Below, one piece after another: positions 48,850 to 57,413 of a stretch of DNA of 64,000 nucleotides. Each line of letters starts with the position of its first letter. Positions within the stretch are counted from its first letter, which is position 1. Source of the DNA: Oscillospiraceae bacterium (lineage in GTDB: Bacteria; Bacillota_A; Clostridia; Oscillospirales; Oscillospiraceae); contig CADADE010000009.1 of the NCBI GenBank assembly GCA_902786615.1, positions 14,912 through 78,911 of the forward strand. Reading direction: 5' to 3'. The translations under genes were made by a program, and so were the position numbers. The notes under the pieces are model-generated. The model was not told the origin of the DNA. It made no database searches and saw only the letters and a list, made by a program, of their open reading frames with translations.

Positions 48850-50292
48850 TTACAGCAGCCAGCCGTCGAGTATGGCTGTGAAAACAGTCAGCACATTCGG
48901 GAACATGCCGAGAATCACCGTGAGCCCTGCAAAGACGATCTGCGGGACAAGCATGGTTTTCGGCACCTCGCACGTTTCCCCTGCTTCAAAGTCCCGCCCG
49001 GGGAAAAAGGCGGCGGCGACGATGGGCAGCAGATAAAATGCCGTGAGCAGGGCCGAGACCATCAGCACCGCCACGCCGACGAGGCCGAGGGCCGCGCCGG
49101 TATCCAGTGCGCCCATGGCAAGATAATACTTGGCGACAAAGCCGCCCATCGGGGGAATGCCGATCAGGGACAGGGACGCGATGGCAAAGCACCACATCGT
49201 GACGGGCATGCGCCGCCCGATGCCCCTGAGTTCATCTACGCGGGTACAGCCTGTGGCAAAGATGATGGAGCCCGCGCAGAGGAAGAGCGCGTCCTTGGCA
49301 AGGGCATGGAAGATGATCTGCAAAAACGCCCCGGAAACGCCCATGCCCATCTCGTCAAACACGAAGAGACCGAAGAGCACATAGGACACGTTGGACACCG
49401 TGGAATAAGCCAGCCGCTTCTTGAGAAGCTTCTCCCGCTGGGCCAGCATGGAGCCGGTAAAGATCGTGACGATCGCAAGAACGAGGATCGCGGTCTGTAC
49501 CCAGGTGCCCCGGAGCATTTCCCGACCGAAGAGCTGAAAGGTGCAGCGGATGATCGCGAGCACGCCGCCCTTGGTGATAAGGCCGGAGAGCACCGCACTT
49601 GCGGGGGACGGAGCCACGGGGTGGGCCTCCGTCAGCCACATCTGCAGCGGCACCATGCCGGCCTTCGCGCCGAAGCCGAGGATGATCAGAAAGGCCGCGG
49701 CCAGCAGGGTCTTCGGATCGCCGGTGAGCTGCCCGCCGTGGGGGACAAACGTGAGATCGTTGCCCTGGGCGGCAAGCAGGAAGAAGCCCATCAGCGCCAG
49801 CGACGCGCCGAGGGTCGAATAGCCCAGATAGAAGAAGGATGCGCGCCGCGACTGCGCCGAGCCGTTATGCAGCACCAGCGGCATGGAGGCGAGAGTCATA
49901 AGCTCAAAGAACATGTAGAGCGTCACGGCGTTTTTGGCAAAGGCAAGACCGATCAGCGCCGCGTAGGTCAGCAGGAAGAAACCGAAAAACTGCGGCTCAT
50001 TCCCCTCATGCTTCATGTAGCCGAAGGCGTGAAACTCTACAAAGAACCAGATGAAGCCCACCAGCGCCACAAAGAAGAGACCCAGCCCGTCCGCGCCGAA
50101 GCGCAGGGAGAGCGTATCGCTCAGCTTCAAAAGGAGAAAGTCGGGCTCCTGTACAAACGCGGCGACAAGGGCCTGGACGCTGCTCACCGCGATGGTCACG
50201 ACTGTGAGCGTCTGCCGCCTGACATTATCCTTTTCGCGGAACACCAGCACCGCGCCGACAAGGGGAATCAGAACCGCCAAAAGCATCAGCAT
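48850..50292 (-). CDS. NuoM/MrpD-type proton-translocating subunit
   Basis: A 480-residue, 14-helix antiporter-like subunit. Channel residues include Glu in TLYMFFELMTLASMPLV (about residues 121-137) and Lys in FGAKAGMVPLQMWLTEAHP (about 204-222). The central loop has HPVAPSPASAVLSG, as in the 45425 subunit. GGAGG lies nine bases before ATG 50292. It is encoded between two other large subunits in the same operon, 12 bases from the next gene. No quinone-reducing partner subunits are present. Confidence 0.85.
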   Translation of the reverse strand: MLMLLAVLIPLVGAVLVFREKDNVRRQTLTVVTIAVSSVQALVAAFVQEPDFLLLKLSDTLSLRFGADGLGLFFVALVGFIWFFVEFHAFGYMKHEGNEPQFFGFFLLTYAALIGLAFAKNAVTLYMFFELMTLASMPLVLHNGSAQSRRASFFYLGYSTLGASLALMGFFLLAAQGNDLTFVPHGGQLTGDPKTLLAAAFLIILGFGAKAGMVPLQMWLTEAHPVAPSPASAVLSGLITKGGVLAIIRCTFQLFGREMLRGTWVQTAILVLAIVTIFTGSMLAQREKLLKKRLAYSTVSNVSYVLFGLFVFDEMGMGVSGAFLQIIFHALAKDALFLCAGSIIFATGCTRVDELRGIGRRMPVTMWCFAIASLSLIGIPPMGGFVAKYYLAMGALDTGAALGLVGVAVLMVSALLTAFYLLPIVAAAFFPGRDFEAGETCEVPKTMLVPQIVFAGLTVILGMFPNVLTVFTAILDGWLL

Positions 50293-50308
50293 CTCTTTAC
50301 CCCTCCTT

Positions 50309-51793
50309 TCACATAAGCTCCAGCCCGCGCACGATGATATTCATCACGGGCGTAAAGCAGAGGCCGAGAAACAGCACGCCGAGGGAGAGACCGATGATCG
50401 CGGCGGCCGCCGTCAGATCCTTCTTTGCTCTCTCCGCATCGGGCTTTTTCTCGCTCCAGATATTGATAAGCGCGGGGATATAGTAGAGCGCGTTCAGCAC
50501 GGACGACAAGGCAAGCACGAAAAGCGTGAGGGCGATCTTGCTGTCGGAGAAAATGGAGGCCGTGGAGAAGTTCACCTTCGCGGCAAAGCCGCCGAAGAGC
50601 GGGATGCCCACCATGGAGAGCGCGCCGATGCCGAAGCCAAAGCCCGCGAGCGGGCAGTTCCAGGCAGACCCGCGCAGGGCGCGAAGCTGCTTGTCGTGGT
50701 GCGTGGTCGAGGCAAGGCGGCCGACCGACACGAAGAGCAGCGGCTTTGTAAAGGCGTGGGCCAGAATCTGAAAAACCGCCGCGGCCACGCCGGCCTCCGT
50801 TCCGAGGCCGACGCCCATGAACACATAGCCGAGCTGCGCCACCGACGAGTAGGCCAGCATCCGTTTTGCGTGCGTCTCGCGCAGGGCCATCACGGAGCCG
50901 AGGATCATCCCGCAGAAGCCGAGGGCGAACACGGCGTCATGAATATGGAAGGCCCGCACGGTTTCGAGGGTAAACACGCGGCAGTACATCGTAATGAGCA
51001 GCACCGCGTAGCCCTTCACGACAAGGCCGGACAGCACCGCCGAGGAGGTGGTGGTCGCCGTGCCGTGGGCGTCGGGCAGCCAGCGGTGGAAGGGGAACAT
51101 GGCGGACTTGATGCCGAGACCCGCCGTCATCATACCGAGCAGCAGCGCGAGAACCTTTGTATAGCTCCCGTCCGCCATCAGCATCGAGACGCTGTCGTGA
51201 AGCTGCGGCATGAGAAGATGCCCGGTGATGGCATAGAGCAGAATGACGGAGAAGAGAAACAGGCCGGAGCCCAAAAGACTCATGAAGAGGTAGCGGATCG
51301 TCGCCACCAGCGTCGGGCCGGAGTCCTTGATCATGACGAGGGCGCAGGCCGCGATGGTGCTGATCTCGATAAAGACGTAGGCGGTGAAGGCGTCGTTGGT
51401 GTAGGTGAGTATCTGCAGGCTCGCCAGCACCATGTTGAACATCACGCAGGCAAGGCCCATCTTTTTGGGGTCCACGTCCTCAAAAAGCTCCGCGCGCCCG
51501 CCGAGCAGGGACAGGCACATAACGGCGGCAAAGACCGAGGCCAGCAGGCCCTGCAGGGGGCCGAATTTGATCTCGTTTCCGAAGGGGGCGGGGAACTTGC
51601 CCATGGTAAAGGCATAGGCGGTATCCGCCTTCACGATGAAGCCGAGAAAGCAGAGAGACATCACCGTCACGGCGGCGCTGACGCAGACCGTGATCCAATA
51701 CGCGCGCTTTGCTCCGGGAATCACGGACAGCAGGATCGCCGTGACCATGGTGAGAAAGACGCTTAAATAGGGGAGATTCCAGGCAAACGGCAT
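50309..51793 (-). CDS. MrpD/MbhH-like proton-translocating subunit
   Basis: A 494-residue, 14-helix antiporter-like subunit, first of four. It sits in the position of MrpD/MbhH, directly after the MrpC-like gene. Glu in AYVFIEISTIAACALV (about residues 136-151) and Lys in LGIKSAMFPFHRWLPDAHG (about 221-239) are kept. GGGAG precedes ATG 51793. In Mrp systems this subunit forms one of two ion paths; here it is followed by three further channel-type subunits. Confidence 0.87.
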   Translation of the reverse strand: MPFAWNLPYLSVFLTMVTAILLSVIPGAKRAYWITVCVSAAVTVMSLCFLGFIVKADTAYAFTMGKFPAPFGNEIKFGPLQGLLASVFAAVMCLSLLGGRAELFEDVDPKKMGLACVMFNMVLASLQILTYTNDAFTAYVFIEISTIAACALVMIKDSGPTLVATIRYLFMSLLGSGLFLFSVILLYAITGHLLMPQLHDSVSMLMADGSYTKVLALLLGMMTAGLGIKSAMFPFHRWLPDAHGTATTTSSAVLSGLVVKGYAVLLITMYCRVFTLETVRAFHIHDAVFALGFCGMILGSVMALRETHAKRMLAYSSVAQLGYVFMGVGLGTEAGVAAAVFQILAHAFTKPLLFVSVGRLASTTHHDKQLRALRGSAWNCPLAGFGFGIGALSMVGIPLFGGFAAKVNFSTASIFSDSKIALTLFVLALSSVLNALYYIPALINIWSEKKPDAERAKKDLTAAAAIIGLSLGVLFLGLCFTPVMNIIVRGLELM

Positions 51794-51797
51794 ATGC

Positions 51798-52172
51798 TCA
51801 CTCCCCCTTCTTCTTCATGGCCTCTAAAATCTCGCGCATGTCGACGGTGCCGTAAGCGCCGTAGATGCGCTGGATCAGAGCCAGGGAGAAGGCGCTGACC
51901 GAGACGGAGACCACAATGCCCGTGAGCACCAGACCCGCGGGGATGGGATTGACGTACAGCGCCGTGTCAGCCCCGCCGTCCGTGAGGATGGCGGCGGTAC
52001 GCCCGGCGATCATGCCGCGGCTTGCGAGCATCAGGAAGGTGGCCGAGTCCATGATATTGAAGGCCACTACCTTTTTAATGAGGTTCGGGTGCACCATCAT
52101 GTTCACAAAGCCCGTCACGAAGAGGATGACCGCCGCGATGGCAAAGCGGTTTTCGATGATCGTGTGCAGCAT
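51798..52172 (-). CDS. MrpC/MnhC-like (NuoK-type) subunit
   Basis: A 124-residue, three-helix protein of the NuoK/MrpC type. The core GFVNMMVHPNLIKKVVAFNIMDSATFLML (quoted here only to locate it at about residues 21-49) is the conserved helix pair, in which IKKVV and FNIMDSA are key; the normally conserved helix-2 glutamate of NuoK is not obvious. ATG 52172 overlaps the stop of the MrpB-like gene by one base (TGATG). It is position six of the ten-gene operon, as in mbh and mrp clusters. Confidence 0.85.
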   Translation of the reverse strand: MLHTIIENRFAIAAVILFVTGFVNMMVHPNLIKKVVAFNIMDSATFLMLASRGMIAGRTAAILTDGGADTALYVNPIPAGLVLTGIVVSVSVSAFSLALIQRIYGAYGTVDMREILEAMKKKGE

Positions 52173-53020
52173 CACAGCTCTCCTTTCGTGTAGAAGGAAT
52201 AGAAGCCGTACATGGTGCTCATGACGACAAGGCCGACGGCGATGTCGATGACCAGTACGATGTAGTGGGCGAGGTTGGAGTTAATCTGGTTGGCCCCCTG
52301 GTAGATGTACACGCCGAACATGCAGGCGTAAATCAGAAGACCCGTGATGCGCACGGTGTTGAACACCCGCGCCGTGAAGAAGCGCTGCACCGCCTCCGCC
52401 CCGAAGGCCACGACGAAGAGAATGAGCGCCGCACCGAGGATGGACCCGCCGGAGAAGCCGCCGCCGGGGGAGACGTGGCCGTTAAAGAGCACGCACATCC
52501 CGAAGCACAGAATGCACGGCAGCACAAGCTTTGCGACATTGGCGAGGATTGCGTCGCGCGGCGCGCTTTTCGCAGCGCCCCGCGCCTCGCCGCGGAGCTT
52601 GTCGTTCGTGGCCCAGAGCAGCAGCATCACGCAGCACACCGCCAGAAACAGCACGCAGCTCTCGCCGAAGGTATCAAAGCCCCTGTAATTCAAAATCATG
52701 CCGGCGATGACGTTTTCGGCCCCTGTTTCCTGCTCGGCAGAGCCGACATAGCGGCGCACGACTTCGTTGTCGGTGGGATTGCCGGGGACTGCGAAAGCGG
52801 GCAGGGCCACCGCGCCGATGAGCAGAACGATCAGCATCAGCGCGCTGATGACGACGGCGCAGCGGGCGTAGAGCTTCAAAAAGCCGTCCAGCCGCTTTCT
52901 ATCGTCGAGCGCGGCGGGCTTTTTCTTTTCCTTCGCTGCCTTCGGGGGCTTGAATTCCGTATGCAGCGGGACGGGCTTTTCCCCGTCCACCCATTTGGTG
53001 AAGGATTCCAGAACGCTCAT
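52172..53020 (-). CDS. MbhE-MrpB fusion subunit
   Basis: A 282-residue membrane protein joining two parts. About residues 1-40 are a cytoplasmic basic/proline-rich extension (PPKAAKEKKKPAA). About 45-140 contain two helices and NYRGFDTFGESCVLFLAV, the MbhE domain that forms the C-terminal end of MrpA in Mrp systems. About 155-282 are MrpB/MnhB (NGHVSPGGGFSGGSILGAA at about 201-219, followed by helices). Its ATG at 53020 has GGAGG upstream and overlaps the DUF4040 gene by four bases. The fusion is consistent with the gene order of membrane-bound hydrogenases, where MbhE and MbhF lie side by side. Confidence 0.83.
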   Translation of the reverse strand: MSVLESFTKWVDGEKPVPLHTEFKPPKAAKEKKKPAALDDRKRLDGFLKLYARCAVVISALMLIVLLIGAVALPAFAVPGNPTDNEVVRRYVGSAEQETGAENVIAGMILNYRGFDTFGESCVLFLAVCCVMLLLWATNDKLRGEARGAAKSAPRDAILANVAKLVLPCILCFGMCVLFNGHVSPGGGFSGGSILGAALILFVVAFGAEAVQRFFTARVFNTVRITGLLIYACMFGVYIYQGANQINSNLAHYIVLVIDIAVGLVVMSTMYGFYSFYTKGEL

Positions 53021-53271
53021 TTTTCATCCTCCGTTCCCTGCATCTGTCGAACGCGCCTGAGACAGAGATAAAACAGCACGCCCGACACGCCCGTGCCCAC
53101 GGCGGCCTCCGTGATGGCCAGATCCGGCGCCTGCAGCAGCATCCAGATCACGCTCATCACAAGCCCGAAGGTGGTAAAGGTGATGACCGTGATAAGCGGG
53201 CGCTTCTGCAGGGGCGCGCTCACGCCCGTGACGATCAGCAGCAGAAGCAGGATGCACTCCACGATTTTCAT
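53017..53271 (-). CDS. MbhD-like DUF4040 subunit
   Basis: An 84-residue protein with two to three helices matching the DUF4040/MbhD segment that in MrpA is part of the long C-terminus. The signature LQAPDLAITEAAVGTGVSGV (about residues 46-65) is clear. It starts at ATG 53271 and overlaps both neighbours by four bases. A separate gene for this piece is the membrane-bound hydrogenase arrangement, not the classical Mrp one. Confidence 0.85.
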   Translation of the reverse strand: MKIVECILLLLLIVTGVSAPLQKRPLITVITFTTFGLVMSVIWMLLQAPDLAITEAAVGTGVSGVLFYLCLRRVRQMQGTEDEK

Positions 53272-53585
53272 CGTCTGTCCACCTCCTTGTATTCGTGTCC
53301 GGCGTTTTTATGGGTCGAGACCTCCGCGTCTGCAATCAGGTGCGTCACCACGGGACCGGTCAGGAACATAAAGACCAGAATCAAAACGAGCTTTAAGATG
53401 GGCACCAGCTCCCCGGTCAGGATCGCCACGGCAATGAGCACCGAGCCGATCCCCAGCGTGTCGCCCATGGCGGCGGCATGCATGCGGTTCATGACATAGG
53501 TGAACTTATAAAAACCCAGCACCTCGGAGAAAAAGATGAAGACGGCCAGCGCGAGAAAGAGGCCGGCCAGGATTACCCGGATCAT
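53268..53585 (-). CDS. MrpG/MnhG subunit
   Basis: A 105-residue, three-helix subunit of Mrp-type cation/proton antiporters. The family pattern FYKFTYVMNRMHAAAMGDTLG (about residues 25-45, key residues RMHA) is followed by two helices and TGPVVTHLIADAEV. Its start overlaps the mrpF-like stop (ATGA), and its end overlaps the DUF4040 gene. Confidence 0.88.
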   Translation of the reverse strand: MIRVILAGLFLALAVFIFFSEVLGFYKFTYVMNRMHAAAMGDTLGIGSVLIAVAILTGELVPILKLVLILVFMFLTGPVVTHLIADAEVSTHKNAGHEYKEVDRR

Positions 53586-53863
53586 TTCTCTTTCCCCTCC
53601 TTCCGACGGTCGGCGGCGAGCAGCCTTGTCAGGAGCGTCGTCGCCGTAAAGCCCAAAAGCGCGTAAATGAGCGCCACGTCCAGCAGGTAGCCCGCCCGGT
53701 GCAGCCGGGACAACAGGCAGATCGAGGCGGTGACCATGGTGTTGATGGCGTTGATGGCGACGATGCGGTCCGTAAAGCGCGGACCCTTGATCACCCTCGG
53801 CATCAGGGCCAGCATCAGCAGCGCAAGGATCACCAGCGTGCCGATCAAGAGCTTGTCTTCCAT
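53582..53863 (-). CDS. MrpF/MnhF subunit
   Basis: A 93-residue, three-helix Mrp-type subunit. It shows GPRFTDRIVAINAINTMVT (about residues 27-45, with the conserved DR) and DVALIYALLGFTATTLLTR (about 62-80). The start lies on the stop codon of the MrpE-like gene. It is the second gene of the operon. Confidence 0.88.
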   Translation of the reverse strand: MEDKLLIGTLVILALLMLALMPRVIKGPRFTDRIVAINAINTMVTASICLLSRLHRAGYLLDVALIYALLGFTATTLLTRLLAADRRKEGKEK

Positions 53864-54321
53864 CAGGCTTCCTCCACCTTCCGCGCCATCTTGAAAAAGG
53901 CGCTGTATTCGATATCGACCTGGAAATATTCGTCCAGGGCGTGCACGGCGTACTCGTCCCCCTCCAGCTTCACGGTGTAGGTGCCGGGGGTGAGGGTGAT
54001 GGAATTGGCAACGAGAACGCGCAGGGACTCGTGCTGCACGCCGCCGTTAAAGCGCACCAGCGTGGGCTTCGGCTGCCCCTTGCGGTAGATGAAGCGCAGC
54101 ACGTCAAAGTTTTCGCGCACGATCTCCTTGAGCAGATACGCAAGATACACAGCGATCTCGTCGGCCTTGCTGAAGCTGCGGTAAAAGCGCTTCGTGCTGT
54201 AGCCCATGAACTTTGTGCAAAAGAGCGTGATCAGGCCCGCGACCAGCGCGCCGAGGAGCAGGTTTGTCAGCGTGACACTCCCGGCGAAGACCAGCCAGAG
54301 GGCGAGCAGGATAACAAACAT
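53863..54321 (-). CDS. MrpE/MnhE subunit
   Basis: A 152-residue first gene of the operon. Two N-terminal helices (about residues 1-35) include LWLVFAGSVTLTNLLLGALVAG-like sequence. The soluble MrpE tail has YLLKEIVRENFDVLRFIY (about 62-79), SITLTPGTYTV (about 107-117) and the ALDEYFQVDIEYS end. GGAGG precedes ATG 54321, and a strong SigA promoter lies about 70 bases upstream. Mrp/Mbh-type gene sets begin with this subunit in hydrogenase clusters (mbhA), as here. Confidence 0.88.
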   Translation of the reverse strand: MFVILLALWLVFAGSVTLTNLLLGALVAGLITLFCTKFMGYSTKRFYRSFSKADEIAVYLAYLLKEIVRENFDVLRFIYRKGQPKPTLVRFNGGVQHESLRVLVANSITLTPGTYTVKLEGDEYAVHALDEYFQVDIEYSAFFKMARKVEEA

Positions 54322-54388
54322 GGGTCATCCCTCCGAAAAAATAATGAAAAGAAAAGGCGGCGTTCAAAATAAGTGCCTGAGTTATTCC

Positions 54389-54417
54389 ATTATACCTGTG
54401 AAAAGTCCGCTTTTCAA
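54389..54417 (-). promoter_or_regulatory. SigA-type promoter of the antiporter operon
   Basis: Reverse strand: TTGAAA (54417-54412), 17-base spacer, TATAAT (54394-54389). Confidence 0.82.
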
Positions 54418-54460
54418 GGGCTTCGCGCACATCCCCGCGCTTTTTTGCGGAGACAAGGAA

Positions 54461-54490
54461 AAAGCGTGCGGCCGGTTCGCCGCACGCTTT
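54461..54490 (-). terminator. Terminator of the flavoprotein operon
   Basis: A 12-bp perfect stem AAAGCGTGCGGC with its complement and a 6-base loop, followed on the reverse strand by UUUUUCC. It separates the flavoprotein operon from the antiporter promoter. Confidence 0.9.
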
Positions 54491-54497
54491 GCAGGAA

Positions 54498-55688
54498 TTA
54501 CATAATGGGGATCTTGATCTTGAGATCGCTGAGAGGCCAAGAGGAGCAGGCGTGGAACCAGCCCATCTCCTTGTCCATCATGCGCCGTCCGTCGCCCACC
54601 GGGGAGACGAAGATGTCGCCGGACAGGAGATGGCTGCGGCAGAAGCCGCACTCGCCGTTGCGGCAGTGAGTGTCAATGGCGATGCCCGCGCGCTCGAGCG
54701 AGACGGCGACCGGCTCGGAGGCCTTCGCGTCGATCACATCCTCATGGATGCCGCGCACGACGGTGATCTTGAAGGTCTTGGTCTCGGTGCCCTTCGGATA
54801 GCCCGGCAGGGTGGAGACGTCGGCGGGGTTATTCACCACGTCGTGGCGGAAGCGGCGCACGGGAACGCCCATCTCGTCCAGAGCCTTCTTGACAAAGCGG
54901 AACATGGGAAGCGGGCCGCAGAACATGTAGGTGCAGTCGGGTGTGGAGTACTTCTCGATGATCTCCTTAGTGATAAAGCCCTTCTCGCCGGGCCAGTCCG
55001 GCTCGTCGGACAGGACGTGCACGACCTTCACGTCGGGGCAGGAGGCCTCAATCTTGTCAAGCTCGTCCTTGAGAACGATGTCGTTTGCCTTGACCGAGCC
55101 GTAGAGGATCGTGAGCTTCACGCCCTTCATCTTGCCGCAGGCGATCTCCTTCGCCATGGAGTGGAAGGGGGTGATGCCGGAGCCGCCGGCCAGGGCCACC
55201 AGCTCTCTGGAATCACGCAGAGGCTCCCAGTAGAAGAAGCCGAAGGGCAGCGCGCCCTCGACCGTGTCGCCCACCTTGACGTTCTCGAACAGGTAGTCGG
55301 GCACCAGATAGGACACGTTCCGGCGCACGGTGATCTCAAAGAAGGGATGCTCGCCCCGCGCCTCAAAGGGTGCGGAGGAGATGGTGTAGGGGCGGGAGAG
55401 AACACTATCGCCGATTTTGAAGCGGAAGTTCACATACTGGCCGCTCTGGAACACGGGGATGTGTCCGTCGGCGGATTCAAAGCGGAAGGTGCGGGAGCTG
55501 GGAGAGGCCTCGCGGATGTCCACAACCTTGAAGAGCATGTGCTCCGGGTGCAGCAGATCCGCCACCTCACGGATGGGATCGCGGGGATCGGGGACCGTGG
55601 AGCCCTTGGCGAAGTTTTCCTCTCTGAGCTTTACGACGCGGGAAGCCCCGCCGATATCCTGGAAAAAGCCTTTGACCGTAATACTCAT
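54498..55688 (-). CDS. FAD-binding ferredoxin reductase with C-terminal [2Fe-2S] domain
   Basis: A 396-residue soluble electron-transfer protein. The FAD domain has RPYTISSAP (about residues 98-106, RxYS-type). The NAD(P) domain has ALAGGSGITPFHSM (about 164-177) and YMFCGPLPMFRFV (about 255-267). The C-terminal plant-type [2Fe-2S] domain keeps CRNGECGFC plus a later Cys in HACSSWPL (about 344-385). Such proteins pass electrons from NAD(P)H to an oxygenase, reductase or desaturase partner. ATG 55688 follows GGAGG and overlaps the preceding flavoprotein gene by four bases, so the two are coupled and probably work together. Confidence 0.87.
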   Translation of the reverse strand: MSITVKGFFQDIGGASRVVKLREENFAKGSTVPDPRDPIREVADLLHPEHMLFKVVDIREASPSSRTFRFESADGHIPVFQSGQYVNFRFKIGDSVLSRPYTISSAPFEARGEHPFFEITVRRNVSYLVPDYLFENVKVGDTVEGALPFGFFYWEPLRDSRELVALAGGSGITPFHSMAKEIACGKMKGVKLTILYGSVKANDIVLKDELDKIEASCPDVKVVHVLSDEPDWPGEKGFITKEIIEKYSTPDCTYMFCGPLPMFRFVKKALDEMGVPVRRFRHDVVNNPADVSTLPGYPKGTETKTFKITVVRGIHEDVIDAKASEPVAVSLERAGIAIDTHCRNGECGFCRSHLLSGDIFVSPVGDGRRMMDKEMGWFHACSSWPLSDLKIKIPIM

Positions 55689-57241
55689 TTCTTCGCCGCC
55701 TCCTTTTTCTTCTCCATCGCTTCTTTGACGCCCTTGGCCGCGGCGCGGCCGTTGGTGATCTGCGGGCCCATGCCGTCGCCGGACATGCCGTGCGCGCCGG
55801 CGAACTCCAGACCCTCGATGAAGTGATCCTTCTCCTTCATCTGCAGTCTTGCCACAGCGTGATCCTCCATGGAGTGGAGGTAGCCGTAGATATTGCCCTT
55901 CCACGCGCCCACATAGTGAGAGACGGTCATGGGGGTGGTGACCTCGATCTCGGTGATGCGCTTGCGGAAGTCCACCTTCGTGATCTTGATGCACTCGTCG
56001 ATCATCTCACTGGCAAGACGGCGCTTGAGGTCGTGGTATTCCTCCTCCTTCACGCTCTCAAAGGGCTTGGAGGGAACCAGCGCCGTGATGGAGAGCTGGG
56101 TGTAGCCCTCGGGCAGACCGGGATTTGCGTAGTTTAAGCAGATGGTGGTGATATAGTTGTAGGGCTCGGTGAGATTGGAGTAGTTGCGCCAGATCTCGTT
56201 GGTGTCCATGGTGGAGCCGGAGAAGGTGGAATAGTTGATGATGCCGTTCTCCTCGGGTGTGCCCTCGATGACCATGATGACGGACACGGGGACAACGGAG
56301 AGCTTGCGGTTGTTGATCATCTTGATCGCACCGACGGGCACCTCGCTCTTCGGCTCGATCATCTGGGAGTAGACCCTGTTGGGGTAGGGGCCGGAGATGA
56401 CGTAGTCACAGTGGATCTCGTCGCCGCGGCGGGTGCGCACGCCGTAAACCCTGCCATCCCTGACCAGGATCTTCTCGACCTCCTGGTTGAACTCATACTG
56501 AGCGCCGTTTTCCTCGCACTTTGTCTGGAGCTTCAGACTCATCTCATGGCTGAAGCCGCGGCAGACGTAGGAGCCGGTGAAATAGTCGGCCATCAGGAAG
56601 GCGTAGATGGTGAAGGGCAGATCATCCATGCGGTTGCCGACGTAGATCCAGTAGGGCGTCAGCATCTCGACGGCCTTCTTTGGGAGATTGAAGGTGTTGA
56701 TGACCTCGGTCGCGGTGTAGCCCACGGTCTTGACAAAGTCGGGGTGGTGGATCAGCATGGAGAGCTTTCCCATCGGATGGGTGGAGAGGTAGTTCATGCT
56801 GTCGTAGACGCGGCGGCAGAGCATCATCAGCTCATGCACCTTGTCATAGGTGCCGGGGCAGACCTCGTTGATCTCCTTGGCGACGGTGGTATAGGTGCCG
56901 TCATAGTCGTGGTGCAGGATCTTGTCGATGCCGGAATTCGGCAGGGCCACGCGGTAGCACTCATGCACGGGCAGCCAGTCGATCTTGACGCCCATGTCAT
57001 CAAAGAACTGGCCGACCTTGAGGCGGTTGCCCGGCTGGCCGATGGACATCATCTCGTGCAGGGTAGCTTCGATCTCAAAGCCGTTGCGCACAAAGTCGGT
57101 GGCAAGGCCGCCGGGCATGTTGTGCTTTTCAAGGATCAGGATGTCCTTGATGCCCCAGGCCTGCAGCTGCAGGCAGGCGGACATGCCGGCCAGCGCCCCG
57201 CCGATGATGACCACATCATAATGGTCTTTATAGAATTTCAT
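55685..57241 (-). CDS. CrtI/phytoene-desaturase-like FAD oxidoreductase
   Basis: A 518-residue flavoprotein. The N-terminal dinucleotide fold is VVIIGGALAGMSACLQL (about residues 10-26), followed by ILEKHNMPGGLATDF (about 36-50, the GG-containing FAD loop of CrtI/retinol saturase proteins). The C-terminal FAD motif is FAGAHGMSGDGMGPQITNGR (about 479-498). This family oxidises or reduces C=C bonds in polyenes and related lipids. It is coupled with the 2Fe-2S reductase gene and, across a repeat, follows a second amine-oxidase-like flavoprotein. No carotenoid synthase genes are present, so carotenoids are not implied. Confidence 0.85.
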   Translation of the reverse strand: MKFYKDHYDVVIIGGALAGMSACLQLQAWGIKDILILEKHNMPGGLATDFVRNGFEIEATLHEMMSIGQPGNRLKVGQFFDDMGVKIDWLPVHECYRVALPNSGIDKILHHDYDGTYTTVAKEINEVCPGTYDKVHELMMLCRRVYDSMNYLSTHPMGKLSMLIHHPDFVKTVGYTATEVINTFNLPKKAVEMLTPYWIYVGNRMDDLPFTIYAFLMADYFTGSYVCRGFSHEMSLKLQTKCEENGAQYEFNQEVEKILVRDGRVYGVRTRRGDEIHCDYVISGPYPNRVYSQMIEPKSEVPVGAIKMINNRKLSVVPVSVIMVIEGTPEENGIINYSTFSGSTMDTNEIWRNYSNLTEPYNYITTICLNYANPGLPEGYTQLSITALVPSKPFESVKEEEYHDLKRRLASEMIDECIKITKVDFRKRITEIEVTTPMTVSHYVGAWKGNIYGYLHSMEDHAVARLQMKEKDHFIEGLEFAGAHGMSGDGMGPQITNGRAAAKGVKEAMEKKKEAAKK

Positions 57242-57276
57242 GTCGTTGTCCTTTCAAAAGGGTTTGTGAAAATTTA

Positions 57277-57397
57277 CTTGGCTCCCCCTTTGGGGGAGCT
57301 GTCACCAGTGCGTACACTGGTGACTGAGAGGGTGTTCCGGCTTGCGGCCCCTCTCAGTCACTTCGTGACAGCTCTCCCCGACGCGGGGAGAGCCAAG
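57277..57397. repeat. 121-bp near-perfect palindromic repeat
   Basis: The arms CTTGGCTCCCCC...GGGAGCTGTCAC...GTGACTGAGAGGG are repeated in inverted order to the right end GGGAGAGCCAAG. Each arm is about 55 bases and contains its own small hairpins. There is no coding frame. It separates two genes of the same operon direction and belongs to the kind of SPxx-like dispersed repeats seen in Oscillospiraceae. Confidence 0.7.
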
Positions 57398-57413
57398 AGC
57401 AGAACACAGATTA

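Noticed and set aside
47470..50316. 948-codon plus-strand open frame
   Set aside because: It is antisense to two antiporter subunits; the His/Asp/Arg-rich composition is the mirror of membrane-helix codons.
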